Counted from the first letter of the stretch, positions 50,130-59,136 are shown. The stretch: DNA of 64,000 nt from a bacterium (GCA_016708315.1 JADJGC010000005.1:102870-166869), one strand, 5' to 3'. Made by a program: numbers and translations. Notes: generated by a model from the sequence alone, not told the origin.

Positions 50130-52289
50130 CTACGCGCCCAAACCAAACAACAGCCCGAGCCGGTAAATTGCGAATGCAGCCACCCACGGCACTGCCAACT
50201 GCACCGACATTCCAAACCACATCCACTTGGCGCCAATCTCGCGCTTCATCGCCGCCATCACCGTAATACACGGAGTATACAACAGCACGAACACCAGGAA
50301 CGCATACGCCACTAGCGGCGTGATTCCTCCCGACTCATCGCTAATAATGTTCATCAGCGATGTCGAAGTCTCATCCACATCTTCACCAAGCTGATACAGC
50401 ACTCCCAACGTCGAGACGACGACTTCCTTGGCAACAAACCCTGTGATCAGCGCAATTCCCATCTGCCAGTTGAACCCAAGCGGCTCGATTATCGGCTGAA
50501 TCAAATTACCGATCCGGCCAATGTACGAATGCTGAATCTCTTCGGTCTGCATCTGGCTCTGCAAGTGCACAACCTGCTCTTCGGCTTCGGGTGTACCCTG
50601 CTGTTGCAGCACACTGATCTGCGAATCGTAATCCTGCGAATAGTTATCAATCTTCGGGAACGCACCCAAAAACCAGATTACCACTGAAGCGACAAGAATC
50701 ACTTTGCCAATCTTGCCGAGATAAATCTTCGCCCGTTCCCACATCATCAGCAGGCCCGTCTTGAAAGTAGGACGGCGATACGGCGGAAACTCCATGAAAA
50801 ACGGCGCTGTGTCGTCCTTGAATAAACTCTTCTTCAGCAGCCGGCCGAAAATCACCGCAACCGCAATCCCCAATAGATACAGGCTGAAAATGACATTCCC
50901 TGCATTTCCCGCAAAGAACGCGCCGCAGAACAATACATACACCGACAACCGCGCCGAGCACGACATAAACGGAATAATCAACACCGCCAACACGCGGTCG
51001 CGATGCGACTCCAGCGTCCGTGTCGCCATGATCGCCGGCACATTACAGCCAAATCCCATCAACAGCGGAATGAAAGCCTTCCCGTTCAATCCCAGCACGC
51101 GCATGAAACGATCCATCATAAACGCCGCTCGCGCCATATACCCCGAATCTTCCATGATTGCTATACCGAGATACAGAATCATGATATTCGGCAGAAACAC
51201 CAGCACTGCGCCCATGCCGCCGATCATTCCGTTCGTAACCAATTCATTGATCACGCCCGCCGGCAGAAGACCGGAAATCAAACCTTGCAGCGCCAACACG
51301 CCTTGGTTAATCCAATCCGCCGGATACTGTCCGATAACGTATGTCGCTTGAAAAATCAACCACATGAAGAACAGGAAAATCGGATATCCAAAATATCTGT
51401 GCGTCAGAATCGAGTCGAGTTTGTTTGAGAAGTGCATCCGCGTATCGCTGCCGCGATTCACCGCCGAATCAAGCACATCGCCGATATAGCGATATCGCGC
51501 ATCGGTGATCGCAGTATCCGATTCGTGACCAAGATGCTTCTTGATGCGATTCTTGGAATCCGCCACCTGCGTATGAATCAGCGTCCGCTCCGAAGGAGTC
51601 GGCTTCGCGAAATCGTCAATGTTGACCGTATCTTCAAGCAGATTCACCGCATACCAGCGCGGCGGCAGCGTATTGCAACTCGTAGATCCGACGGTACGGG
51701 TAATCTCTGCGATCTGCGTGTCAATCTCGCCGCCATACTTGATCTGCGGAGTGAACTCAGCAAGGTTGCTCTTGTCGAGCAGGAATTTGACAGTGAGTTC
51801 AAGCAGTTCCTTTACCCCTTCACCCTTGTGCGCAACCGTCTTCACGATCGGACCGCCCAACAATTTTGTGAACTTGCTTTCCTTAATAGTAATGCCCTGC
51901 TTCTGAGCTTCGTCCCACATGTTGAGAACGAAAATCATCGGCACGCCCATCTCCATCACCTGAGCACTCAAGTACAAATTGCGCTCTAAGTTGCCGGAGT
52001 CGATTACGTTAATGACGACATCCGGCTTATTGTGCAGAATGAACTTCCGCGCAATCCGCTCATCGAGCGTCGCCGCGGATAGCGAGTAGACACCCGGCAG
52101 ATCGACAAACTCAATCTCCAATCCCGATCGATTGAGCACCGCGCTGCGCTTCTCAACCGTTACGCCGGGATAGTTGCCGACATGCGCACGCGCACCGACA
52201 AGTCCGTTGAAAATCGATGTCTTGCCGCTGTTAGGATTACCAACCAGCGCTACGGTGTATGTCTTCTTCTCAACACCAAGGCTCATCAT
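50130..52289 (-). CDS. feoB: Ferrous iron transporter FeoB
   Basis: Inner-membrane Fe2+ transporter with an N-terminal GTPase. G-motifs: VALVGNPNSGKTSIFN (G1), FVDLPGVYSLS (G3) and FVLNMWDEA (G4). The membrane part has the gate motifs (FMSCSARLSVYVLFCGAFF, PLLMGFGCNVPAIMATRTLE). Length 719 is typical. feoA overlaps its start by four bases. The neighbouring DtxR-family gene is on the same strand. Confidence 0.95.
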   Translation of the reverse strand: MMSLGVEKKTYTVALVGNPNSGKTSIFNGLVGARAHVGNYPGVTVEKRSAVLNRSGLEIEFVDLPGVYSLSAATLDERIARKFILHNKPDVVINVIDSGNLERNLYLSAQVMEMGVPMIFVLNMWDEAQKQGITIKESKFTKLLGGPIVKTVAHKGEGVKELLELTVKFLLDKSNLAEFTPQIKYGGEIDTQIAEITRTVGSTSCNTLPPRWYAVNLLEDTVNIDDFAKPTPSERTLIHTQVADSKNRIKKHLGHESDTAITDARYRYIGDVLDSAVNRGSDTRMHFSNKLDSILTHRYFGYPIFLFFMWLIFQATYVIGQYPADWINQGVLALQGLISGLLPAGVINELVTNGMIGGMGAVLVFLPNIMILYLGIAIMEDSGYMARAAFMMDRFMRVLGLNGKAFIPLLMGFGCNVPAIMATRTLESHRDRVLAVLIIPFMSCSARLSVYVLFCGAFFAGNAGNVIFSLYLLGIAVAVIFGRLLKKSLFKDDTAPFFMEFPPYRRPTFKTGLLMMWERAKIYLGKIGKVILVASVVIWFLGAFPKIDNYSQDYDSQISVLQQQGTPEAEEQVVHLQSQMQTEEIQHSYIGRIGNLIQPIIEPLGFNWQMGIALITGFVAKEVVVSTLGVLYQLGEDVDETSTSLMNIISDESGGITPLVAYAFLVFVLLYTPCITVMAAMKREIGAKWMWFGMSVQLAVPWVAAFAIYRLGLLFGLGA

Positions 52290-52528
52290 TCGGAGCCGTC
52301 CACTTCAATCAGGTTCGCTTCTGATTTTCGCAAACTGACGTATGCGCCGCGAAGTTTGTAAGCGATTGGATCAGCCAGCGGTGCCGAACGCACCATCGTG
52401 ACCTGCTCGCCGCAACGGAAGCCAAAGTCCATCAATCGATGTCGAGCCGCGCCAAGGGCATGCACTGCAACTATGCGCGCACTTTCCCCCGGCTTGAGGT
52501 CCGCAAGGCTTAGCTTCTTGGTATTCAT
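52286..52528 (-). CDS. feoA: FeoA, SH3-like partner of FeoB
   Basis: An 80-residue SH3-fold cytoplasmic protein required for FeoB function. Motifs: LADLKPGESARIVAVHALGA, RLMDFGFRCGEQVTMVRSAP and the end RKSEANLIEVD. Overlaps feoB by four bases. Confidence 0.93.
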   Translation of the reverse strand: MNTKKLSLADLKPGESARIVAVHALGAARHRLMDFGFRCGEQVTMVRSAPLADPIAYKLRGAYVSLRKSEANLIEVDGSE

Positions 52529-52592
52529 AAACTCTCCCGAGAAAATCGATATTCTAAGGTGACCGCTGTCACAAAACTGTCATAATTCATGA

Positions 52593-53027
52593 CTATTTAG
52601 ACCCTATTGATTGGCGATACCGCCCCAAACAGCCGGGGTTCCCACCGCCGCAACCATTGACCGCATCAAGGAACAGACTCAACCGCCGCAGTGTACTCCG
52701 CGAAAGCCCATGTTCCATCCGGCAGGCCTCTTCATCCGCCTTTTCTGCATCAAGCAACAACACCTCGGCGAGAAATCGCCGAATCGTACTGTGTACCGAA
52801 TAGATCTGTTCGCCAAGTTTTTCGCCGTCCGAATTCAGCATGATCTTGCCGTAATGCTGCTGCCTGACCAAGCCATACCGAATTAGGCGGCTGACTGCAG
52901 ATCTGGCAGTCGGAACAGTCACATTGCGCGCTCGCGCAATATCAGTAACACCGACCGTGTCGGAATCGCGTGAAATGCGATAAATTGTCTCGAGGTAATC
53001 CTCATCCTTTGGCGTCAATGTAATCAT
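52593..53027 (-). CDS. DtxR/MntR-family metal-dependent regulator
   Basis: A metalloregulator that binds DNA with Fe2+ or Mn2+. The N-terminal winged helix (EDYLETIYRISRDSDTVGVT, RNVTVPTARSAVSRLIRYG) is followed by the dimer/metal domain with VHSTIRRFLAEVLLLDAEKA and EACRMEHGLS (Glu, Cys and His ligands). There is no SH3 domain; about 144 residues places it with MntR/short DtxR types. Adjacent feoAB suggests it represses iron uptake. The start at MITLTPKDED fits homologues; no ribosome site precedes it, and the promoter position predicts a leaderless mRNA. Confidence 0.88.
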   Translation of the reverse strand: MITLTPKDEDYLETIYRISRDSDTVGVTDIARARNVTVPTARSAVSRLIRYGLVRQQHYGKIMLNSDGEKLGEQIYSVHSTIRRFLAEVLLLDAEKADEEACRMEHGLSRSTLRRLSLFLDAVNGCGGGNPGCLGRYRQSIGSK

Positions 53028-53033
53028 GTGCTC

Positions 53034-53062
53034 ACAATGTAAGATTCGTCTTACTTTGTCAA
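53034..53062 (-). promoter_or_regulatory. Promoter of the DtxR-family gene
   Basis: On the minus strand TTGACA (53062-53057), 17-base spacer, CATTGT (53039-53034). Transcription should start at or next to the ATG at 53027. Confidence 0.5.
53039..53054. promoter_or_regulatory. Operator candidate GTAAGA-N4-TCTTAC
   Basis: A perfect inverted repeat, GTAAGA-ttcg-TCTTAC, fills the spacer between -35 and -10 of the DtxR-family gene. This is a textbook position for autorepression. A related motif occurs at 54476-54490. Confidence 0.6.
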
Positions 53063-53109
53063 GCAAATTAGCGAAATTTTGTGAAATCTTTCTCAAATAA
53101 CAGGGAGGA

Positions 53110-53139
53110 GCAGGTCCGAATTTCGGGCTTCGGACCTGC
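53110..53139. terminator. Strong hairpin after TPR gene
   Basis: GCAGGTCCGAA pairs perfectly with TTCGGACCTGC. It lies 18 bases beyond the corrected end of the TPR gene; no T-tract follows. Confidence 0.55.
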
Positions 53140-53156
53140 GGGGAACTCTGAGCTAC

Positions 53157-54420
53157 CTAGGCTTTTCGCTGAATCAGCGCGATTCTCTGCCGCGCCATCG
53201 ATTGCAGTAAGTTATTTACCAGATTATAGTTATACGCCTTTGTGAAGTAGTCTTGACTTAGGGCGGCGTCGCCCATTGCGTTGTAAACTTCGCCAATCAA
53301 GTACAAATTGGGCATCATACTGATAATTCAGTCGCGCCTGATCTGAAAGTTGATCAGAGTTGTTTTCGGCTTTGGCCTGCATTTCGACGGTCTCTTTGAA
53401 TTTCGCCAAAGCATCATCATAACGACCCATCTCGATCAAGACAGTTCCCATCAAGTTCACATCACCGGACATTGCCGCGAAATCGTTTTTCCCTGCGGCT
53501 ATTTCGAATTGCTTCTGAAGCATCTCTAATCCAAGATCGTACTTCCCTTCATCGATATATGATACCGCCATACCGGCGAATGCCGCCCGTCGCTGTCCGT
53601 CATTGACTGCGAAATCAAGAAACTCCTGCATCTTTTTGCGAGCATCCTCGTAACGTCCGAGGAAATTCAGATTCGATGCGATCCCGAAATAAGATGGCGG
53701 AAATGTCGGCTGCACCTTCAACGCCTGTTCATACTGCGCGATTGATTCATCATACCGTCCCAGTTTCATCAGCAGCTCGGCATACGAATCGTAAGGGTTC
53801 GGATCATTCGGGATGAGTTGAATATATTTCTTGAATGCCGACTCGGCATCCGTGTCACGATCACTAAAACGATAACTGTAGCCGAGCTGATTATAGACTG
53901 GCGAAAACGACGAATCGATTGCCGCTGCCTTCTGATATGCCGCTACCGCTTCAGTCCAATTCTGTTGTGCAAAATAGAAATTGCCCATCAGCATGTGGAC
54001 ACGCTCATCGCCCGGACGCGCGGCGGCTAACTTCTGAAGCGTCTGCAACTGCTGCGTCGTGTTTCCGGCAACAGCCGCATCAAATGCCTGGATCATCCAC
54101 TGCTCAGCTTCGCTTGCAAATGTTGCGGTACGTCGTGCCGCTTCAAGGCTTGCAAAAAACTCCGCAGCCCCCGGTGCGGTTTGCGACATCAGCAAATGCG
54201 CCTGGGCAAAATTCGAATCAAGCGCGACCGCCTGTTGCAGAAGCGGAATCGCCTCATTGCCCCGCAACTTGTCATTTAGATCCTGCGCCTGCACAAACAG
54301 CTCGCGTGCTTCTTTGGAAGTTGTCGATATCGGCACCTTGCCGTCATCAACAGGTTTGCTGCTGCACGCCGTCAGGCAAACAGCAAGAATCACGATAGTG
54401 GCAGCTTTCACGTAATTCAT
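53157..54420 (-). pseudogene. TPR-repeat lipoprotein with C-terminal frameshift
   Basis: The signal peptide has the lipobox ILAVCLTAC; ATG at 54420 has AAGGAG six bases upstream. About eight tetratricopeptide-like units follow (AVAAYQKAAAIDSSFSPVYN, ESIAQYEQALKVQPTFPPSY, DALAKFKETVEMQAKAENNS). After QARLNYQYD the frame shifts near 53311-53325 and would end at 53230 with a basic tail. The +1 frame continues a convincing TPR helix (PNLYLIGEVYNAMGDAALSQ, DYFTKAYNYNLVNNLLQS) to a TAG at 53157. A one-base error or mutation is likely. The shared motif with the dtxR operator suggests possible metal regulation. Confidence 0.8.
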
Positions 54421-54475
54421 CGGTTTCTCCTTTTGAGGAAACGCGCTTGGCACGAAAAGGTAATTACTTACTTAT

Positions 54476-54490
54476 GTTCGTAAGACGAAC
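54476..54490. promoter_or_regulatory. Operator-like palindrome before TPR gene
   Basis: GTTCGT-aag-ACGAAC, perfect 6+6 inverted repeat. It shares GTAAGACGAA with the dtxR operator candidate on the opposite strand. It lies 56 bases upstream of the TPR gene start, within its likely promoter region. Confidence 0.4.
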
Positions 54491-54588
54491 CAGGAAGTTT
54501 CGTGTTTAATCGCTATCTAACTGCCATCAAAATAATTGCACACTGAATTTCCCGAGGACTTTGCCTCCTGATTTGCGTATCATAAGGC

Positions 54589-55281
54589 ATGAAAACGCTC
54601 GGACTTATCGGCGGTACCACCTGGGTATCGACCGTCGATTACTACCGCCTCATAAATCAGATGGTCAATCAACGACTTGGCGGGCTGAATTCCGCCCGGA
54701 TGCTGCTTTACTCTGTCAACTTCGAGGAGTTTCGCCCTCCTGACACCGTCGAAGGCTGGGAAAACGTTACACAAAGAATCATTGCCATCGCCCGTACTCT
54801 CGAGCAGGGTGGCGCCGAGGGCTTAGTCCTCTGTGCCAACACCCTGCACAAAATTGCCGACCCGGTTCAAGAGAAGATTGGCATTCCTATCATTCACATT
54901 GCCAAAGCCACCGCAGCTGAAATCGGCAGAGCCCAACTTCACAAGGTCGCCTTATTGGGCACCAAGTTCACCATGCAAGAGCCATTCTATCACGACAAGT
55001 TGCGTGCGCAAGGCATCGAAACCTTGATCCCCGAACAAAATGACCGCCTCTACATCCACGATGCAATTCTCGATGAGATGGCGTTGGAGATATTCAAGCC
55101 GGAAACGAAACAACGCTTTCTGGAGATCATCACACAACTGCAACAGCGCGGCGCGCAGGCAATCGTCCTCGGTTGCACCGAAATCCCGATCCTCATCAAA
55201 CCAGCCGACACAACCACACCGCTCTTCGACACAACTCACATCCACGCCCAAGCCGCCGTCGACTTCGCTCTGTCAGACTAA
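54589..55281 (+). CDS. Aspartate/amino-acid racemase
   Basis: A cofactor-independent racemase of the Asp/Glu racemase fold. Opens KTLGLIGGTTWVSTVDYYRL. The two catalytic Cys lie in EGLVLCANTLHKIAD and AIVLGCTEIPILIKP. Length 230 is normal for the YgeA/RacX group, whose substrates vary (Asp, Lys, homoserine). D-amino acids could feed the cell wall. It is transcribed alone. Confidence 0.9.
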   Translation: MKTLGLIGGTTWVSTVDYYRLINQMVNQRLGGLNSARMLLYSVNFEEFRPPDTVEGWENVTQRIIAIARTLEQGGAEGLVLCANTLHKIADPVQEKIGIPIIHIAKATAAEIGRAQLHKVALLGTKFTMQEPFYHDKLRAQGIETLIPEQNDRLYIHDAILDEMALEIFKPETKQRFLEIITQLQQRGAQAIVLGCTEIPILIKPADTTTPLFDTTHIHAQAAVDFALSD

Positions 55282-55438
55282 GCCACTTCCGAGTCCGCAA
55301 TCCTTCACCCTTCACTCTTGTGCGTACGACATTAGTTTTGTAGGTCCGATCCACTGTGATTCGGGCTTCTTGTTACCATCAAACCGTAGGGGCGCGGTCC
55401 CCGCGCCCGCCGTTGCCTAACCTAGCAGCCCAAGTTGA

Positions 55439-55461
55439 TCCCTCTCCCACCGGGAGAGGGA
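55439..55461. repeat. CCCTCTCCC/GGGAGAGGG repeat, copy 2
   Basis: CCCTCTCCC-accg-GGAGAGGG hairpin. Confidence 0.6.
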
Positions 55462-55503
55462 CGGTCGAAGATCCCGCGCTTCGCGGGAGGTGAGGGCAGT
55501 TTG

Positions 55504-55560
55504 CAGGTCGGTATTCCCACCGACCTGTCCCGCTCCTTAGCGGGAAGCGCAAAACCCGAC
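55504..55560. repeat. GTCCCGC/GCGGG repeat, copy 3
   Basis: AGGTCGGTATTCCCACCGACCT followed by GTCCCGCTCCTTAGCGGGAAGCG and AACCCGAC; best match is 43741-43798. Confidence 0.65.
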
Positions 55561-55586
55561 ACCCTACAATTCTTGGAGCCAAGTTC

Positions 55587-55668
55587 AATTCCCCTCTTGA
55601 GAGGGGTGCCTTGAGCGCGCGATCCGCCGCCGCGGCGGAGAGCGCGATCAAGTCGCGGTGTGTCCTCG
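55587..55668. repeat. CCCCTC/CCGCCGCGGCGG repeat, copy 1
   Basis: CCCCTCTTGAGAGGGG, GATCCGCCG, a CCGCGGCGG palindrome and GGTGTGTCC tail. Confidence 0.65.
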
Positions 55669-55689
55669 CGCCGCGGCCGCGCACGCCCC

Positions 55690-55728
55690 CCCCCTCTCCC
55701 TTTTTGGGAGAGGAGTTAGGGGTGAGGG
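55690..55728. repeat. CCCTCTCCC/GGGAGAGG repeat, copy 3
   Basis: CCCTCTCCC-tttt-GGGAGAGG followed by AGGGGTGAGGG. Confidence 0.65.
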
Positions 55729-55830
55729 CTTCGCGGGAGGTGAGGGCAGTTCGTAGTAGCGCAGTCCTTTCGCTCTCCGCTACCATGCACCCACCACACG
55801 ACTCATTTGTCACCAATGCCTCCTCCAACT

Positions 55831-55910
55831 TCAATTCCCCTCTAAAAAGAGGGGTGGCTCGAACGCCCGATCCGCCGCGGCGGAGAGGGCGGTCGAGACG
55901 GGGTGTGTCC
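55831..55910. repeat. CCCCTC/CCGCCGCGGCGG repeat, copy 2
   Basis: CCCCTCTAAAAAGAGGGG, GATCCGCCGCGGCGGA and GACGGGGTGTGTCC. Confidence 0.65.
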
Positions 55911-56276
55911 TCTCGCCATCTCAACGAAAACTAAGCAAGAAAATATGTTGTCATCCACTCGACATTATTTCTCGCGCCAATAAGTGAAGGCACTGATGTT
56001 CGCTCAGAAGCGCCAGCTTTGCCGGCCCAACATGTGTTTGCAGTGAGTTCGCAACGGCCGTTGCGGTTCAACAATCTCGATCTCACTGTCAGCTCTTGTG
56101 GGGGCGAGTCTGCAAAAGGTAGCCCCGGTTGCAGATGCAAATGGTCTCTATAGCGGACACCGGTTTCGGTAAACGGCCTTTGCTGTCCCGATTAACCCGG
56201 GTTATGCCGATTTATTAACAGACTTTGGAAGGACGAAAGTAGAACAGAAACTCAGAAAGGAAACAACGATTCAGAA

Positions 56277-57179
56277 CTAAGCGCTCTCAGTGGCAGCGAC
56301 CTGACGCATACTCGCAATATCGCGCACTGGCGAATTTCCGAACAAGCGGTTGTACTCGCGGCTGAACTGGGACGGGCTTTCATAGCCGACCCGAAAGGCC
56401 GCCGTCGCCGCATCGAGACGTTCGATCAGCATCAACCGCCGGGCTTCGTTCAATCGCAGCCACTTTTGATACTGCAGCGGACTCATCGCGGTCAACGCCC
56501 GGAAATGATGATGAAAGGTCGATGGACTCATGCTCGCTTGCGTTGCCAGGTCTTCGACACGCAACTGCCGCGAATAATTGCTCTTCAGCCAATCGATTGC
56601 CCGCGCCACTTGATGGCCCTGGCTGCCATTCGATGCTATCTGACGAAGTCGGGCACCCTGCTCGCCTACAAGCAGACGGTACAAAATCTCCCGCTGGATA
56701 ATCGGCGCAAGAATCGGAATATCCTGTGGTTCATCGAGCAAATCTACCAACCGTTGAATTGCGGTCAGAAGTGGCGTTGTAATCTTGCCGTTCGCCATAC
56801 CAAGGCTCGATTTCTGAACAGGTGGCGAGGGAAGACCGCTATCGACCATGAGTTGCGCAATCTCGCGCCGATCGAGCTTCATTACGAGTCCCAGACATGG
56901 TTTCTCCCGGCTCGCCTTGATGACTTGCACGATCGTGGGAATGTCCACAGTCGTGATCAGAAAATGACGCGAATCATATACATACGATTCTTCGCCCAAA
57001 AATACACGCTTTGCGCCTTGAGCAACTACACAAAGACAAGGCTCGTACAAAGCGCATTCCGGTTCAGTCGCCTTTTCACGACGAAACAAGATGAGCCCCG
57101 GGATCGCTGTCATGAGTAGATCTTCCTGATTGGTCCACCGGGCAATATTCGTTGCAAGTTTTTCATCAGTAATTGTCAT
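56277..57179 (-). CDS. AraC-family transcriptional regulator
   Basis: Residues about 15-165 are an AraC-type N-terminal sensing domain (AIPGLILFRREKATEPECAL, EPCLCVVAQGAKRVFLGEES). The C-terminal double helix-turn-helix has VEDLATQASMSPSTFHHHFR and AFRVGYESPSQFSREYNRLF. Length 300 fits the AraC_N subgroup often paired with alcohol dehydrogenase or oxidoreductase genes. Start at MTITDEKL. It is divergent from the alcohol dehydrogenase gene at 57383 (203-base gap), its likely target. Confidence 0.92.
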   Translation of the reverse strand: MTITDEKLATNIARWTNQEDLLMTAIPGLILFRREKATEPECALYEPCLCVVAQGAKRVFLGEESYVYDSRHFLITTVDIPTIVQVIKASREKPCLGLVMKLDRREIAQLMVDSGLPSPPVQKSSLGMANGKITTPLLTAIQRLVDLLDEPQDIPILAPIIQREILYRLLVGEQGARLRQIASNGSQGHQVARAIDWLKSNYSRQLRVEDLATQASMSPSTFHHHFRALTAMSPLQYQKWLRLNEARRLMLIERLDAATAAFRVGYESPSQFSREYNRLFGNSPVRDIASMRQVAATESA

Positions 57180-57347
57180 ACATGAATGTACGCAGCAAAA
57201 GATCGACAATCAACACAATTTTCGCACTCATCGGAGGATTAGGCAATGATTCAGCAGGACTGGTCTACCCGGTTCGGTGCCATTGGGCGTAAACTCTATT
57301 GTCAGTCGGTCTGATCTCTAAAGGCACGAATTTGCAGATCACAGATC

Positions 57348-57363
57348 GTCTGATAAGTCAGAC
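57348..57363. promoter_or_regulatory. Operator-like palindrome before adh
   Basis: GTCTGA-taag-TCAGAC, perfect inverted repeat 20 bases upstream of the alcohol dehydrogenase start. A second GTCTGAT occurs nearby at 57309. It may be a binding site for the divergent AraC regulator or another repressor. Confidence 0.4.
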
Positions 57364-57382
57364 ATATCAACAGGAGAAATAG

Positions 57383-58432
57383 ATGAATAACTACCGAGCC
57401 TATGCTGCAACCAGCCCCACGTCCCCGCTTGCTTCCACCAAGATTCCGCGGCGCAATCCAAATGAACACGATGTTCAAATCGAAATCCTCTACTGCGGCA
57501 TCTGCCACTCCGATCTTCATTCGGTCCGCAACGAATGGGGCGGCACCAAGTATCCGATTGTGCCGGGCCATGAAATGGTCGGCCGCGTCACCAAGGTCGG
57601 ATCTGCCGTCAAGAAATTTGCTCCCGGCGACCTCGCTGCTGTTGGTTGCCTGGTTGGTTCCGACCGCACCTGTCCCGCGTGTCGCGAAGGCCTTGAGCAA
57701 TACTGCGCGAAGATGGTCATGACCTATAACTCTCCCGACGAGTTCACCGGCGTCATGACCTATGGCGGTTACTCGGAAAGCATCGTCGTCGACGAACATT
57801 TCGTTCTGCGCGTGCCGAATAATCTTGAACTCGCCGGCGCAGCACCGCTACTGTGCGCTGGAATCACCACCTACTCGCCCTTACGTCACTGGGGCGTCAC
57901 CAAAGGAAAGAAGGTTGGTGTCGTCGGTCTTGGCGGGTTAGGTCACATGGGAGTGAAGTTCGCCCACGCCTTCGGTGCTCACGTGATTGTGTTCACCACC
58001 TCTCACAGCAAAACCGAGGATGCACTCCGCCTTGGCGCCGATGAAGTCGTCGTCTCGAACGACAGCAACCAGATGCAAAAGCACGCCGGTAGCTTCAACT
58101 TCATTCTCGACACCGTCTCTGCTAACCACGATATCAATGCTTATATCAACCTGTTAGGACGAGACGGAAACTTCACCTTGGTCGGCGCTCCGGAGAAGCC
58201 GCTCGAAGTCTCCGCTTTTCCTCTGATCATGGGCCGCCGCAGTTTCTCCGGTTCGCTCATCGGTGGTCTCGCCGAGACGCAGGAGATGCTCGATTTCTGC
58301 GGCAAGCATAACATCACCGCCGATGTCGAAGTCATCCCGATCCAGAAAGTCAACGAAGCTTACGAACGGATGCTCAAGTCCGACGTGAAGTATCGCTTCT
58401 GCATCGACATGGCATCCCTCAAATCAGAGTAG
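57383..58432 (+). CDS. Zinc-dependent NADP alcohol dehydrogenase, YahK/CAD type
   Basis: Interconverts aldehydes and alcohols with NADP(H). Catalytic zinc: CGICHSDLHSVRNEWGG and PGHEMVGRV. Structural zinc lobe: GSDRTCPACREGLEQYC (fewer Cys than the usual four-Cys loop are clustered here, but the CxxC and following C are present). Rossmann motif GVVGLGGLGHMGVKFA. Ends IQKVNEAYERMLKSDVKYRF. Length 349 is standard for the cinnamyl-alcohol/YahK group. CAGGAG precedes ATG. Confidence 0.93.
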   Translation: MNNYRAYAATSPTSPLASTKIPRRNPNEHDVQIEILYCGICHSDLHSVRNEWGGTKYPIVPGHEMVGRVTKVGSAVKKFAPGDLAAVGCLVGSDRTCPACREGLEQYCAKMVMTYNSPDEFTGVMTYGGYSESIVVDEHFVLRVPNNLELAGAAPLLCAGITTYSPLRHWGVTKGKKVGVVGLGGLGHMGVKFAHAFGAHVIVFTTSHSKTEDALRLGADEVVVSNDSNQMQKHAGSFNFILDTVSANHDINAYINLLGRDGNFTLVGAPEKPLEVSAFPLIMGRRSFSGSLIGGLAETQEMLDFCGKHNITADVEVIPIQKVNEAYERMLKSDVKYRFCIDMASLKSE

Positions 58433-58491
58433 AGCGACATTGATGAATAGTTGTCAATCTCGACAAGCCTAAAGCGCGAGATCTTCAATGA

Positions 58492-58542
58492 GCCGTCAGG
58501 CAAAGTCCCCCTAATGGGAACTCCTGCCTGACGGCCGATTTT
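58492..58542 (+). terminator. Terminator after adh
   Basis: GCCGTCAGGCA pairs perfectly with TGCCTGACGGC around a 22-base loop, followed by CGATTTTG. Confidence 0.75.
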
Positions 58543-58597
58543 GTCGTTCGTTCTGAGAGTTCGCTTTGTGGGTTCGTTCTAACGGTTCGTTCTGTGG

Positions 58598-58615
58598 GTT
58601 CGACTTCAGTCGAAC
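58598..58615. repeat. GTTCGACTTNAGTCGAAC palindromic repeat, copy 3
   Basis: GTTCGACTTCAGTCGAAC preceded by TGTGG. Just upstream GGTTCGTTCT is repeated three times in degenerate form. Confidence 0.75.
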
Positions 58616-58646
58616 TTCTTCTTGTCATTGCATCAGACCTCGACTC

Positions 58647-58684
58647 GAATGTGATGCGTTCGTAGCCTAGCCCCTTGTGGGCGT
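58647..58684. repeat. 38-base direct repeat, left copy
   Basis: Begins GAATGTGATGCGTTCGTAGC and ends GGGCGT. It differs from 59328-59365 at one base (T/C). Confidence 0.8.
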
Positions 58685-59016
58685 ATGTCTCTTGTCCGGA
58701 GGCGAAGGAGTTGCACTCGCTCTCCATGACTGACACCAATGTGAATCACCCTGCACAAAGTTATCAATTATTTCATTGGTCCACGTTTGGATCGCCCACG
58801 CCCTGCTCATTCTCCAATCCGATTGGCGACTTTTTTCTCCTCTTAACCTCATTGCGGAAGCGACATTAGTTCTCTCAGTATTGCCCTTCCCCCATAGCTT
58901 GGAATCGTGACTCACGTTTAACCGTGTCGGCATATGAATTGCAATGACATATCTGTGACAGTGTCGCCTTGCAGAAAGCGCACGGAAAAGTTCTTTAACA
59001 TAACCGGAGGAAGCTT

Positions 59017-59136
59017 ATGAAGACGTTGGCAGAATTGTCCATCGTAATCGTAGCTTGGACGCCCATTGTGTTGGTGATTCTTGTACTTTGGATCGTGTAC
59101 AAGATCGTCGCAGTAGTGGCGAAAGCCAAGCAGTGA
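59017..59136 (+). CDS. 39-residue single-pass membrane protein
   Basis: ATG at 59017 is preceded by GGAGG with a six-base spacer. The product begins MKTLAELSIV, has one hydrophobic helix (VIVAWTPIVLVILVLWIVY) and a basic tail ending AKAKQ. The strong ribosome site and clean topology (basic tail inside) support a real small protein. No relative was recognised. It lies between two 38-base direct repeats. Confidence 0.6.
   Translation: MKTLAELSIVIVAWTPIVLVILVLWIVYKIVAVVAKAKQ

Larger units (their letters stand above)
55282..56276. other. 995-base gene-free region rich in repeats
   Basis: Holds copies of three repeat families (55439-55461, 55504-55560, 55587-55668, 55690-55728, 55831-55910) and two perfect palindromes: CGCAACGGCCGTTGCG at 56050-56065 and TAACCCGGGTTA at 56193-56204. 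Long open frames such as 55379-55924 (minus) are produced by the repeats and have no ribosome site or recognisable domain. No gene is supported. Confidence 0.6.
58433..59016. other. 584-base gap with terminator and repeats
   Basis: Holds the adh terminator (58492-58542), the GTTCGACTT palindrome (58598-58615) and the first 38-base direct repeat (58647-58684). No gene is supported before the small ORF at 59017. Confidence 0.55.

Noticed and set aside
55379..55924. 181-codon open frame on the minus strand
   Set aside because: It runs through stacked GC-rich repeats, has no ribosome site and no recognisable domain.
55931..56140. Possible 69-residue protein (minus strand)
   Set aside because: No ribosome site, no signal or domain, and it lies in palindrome-rich DNA.
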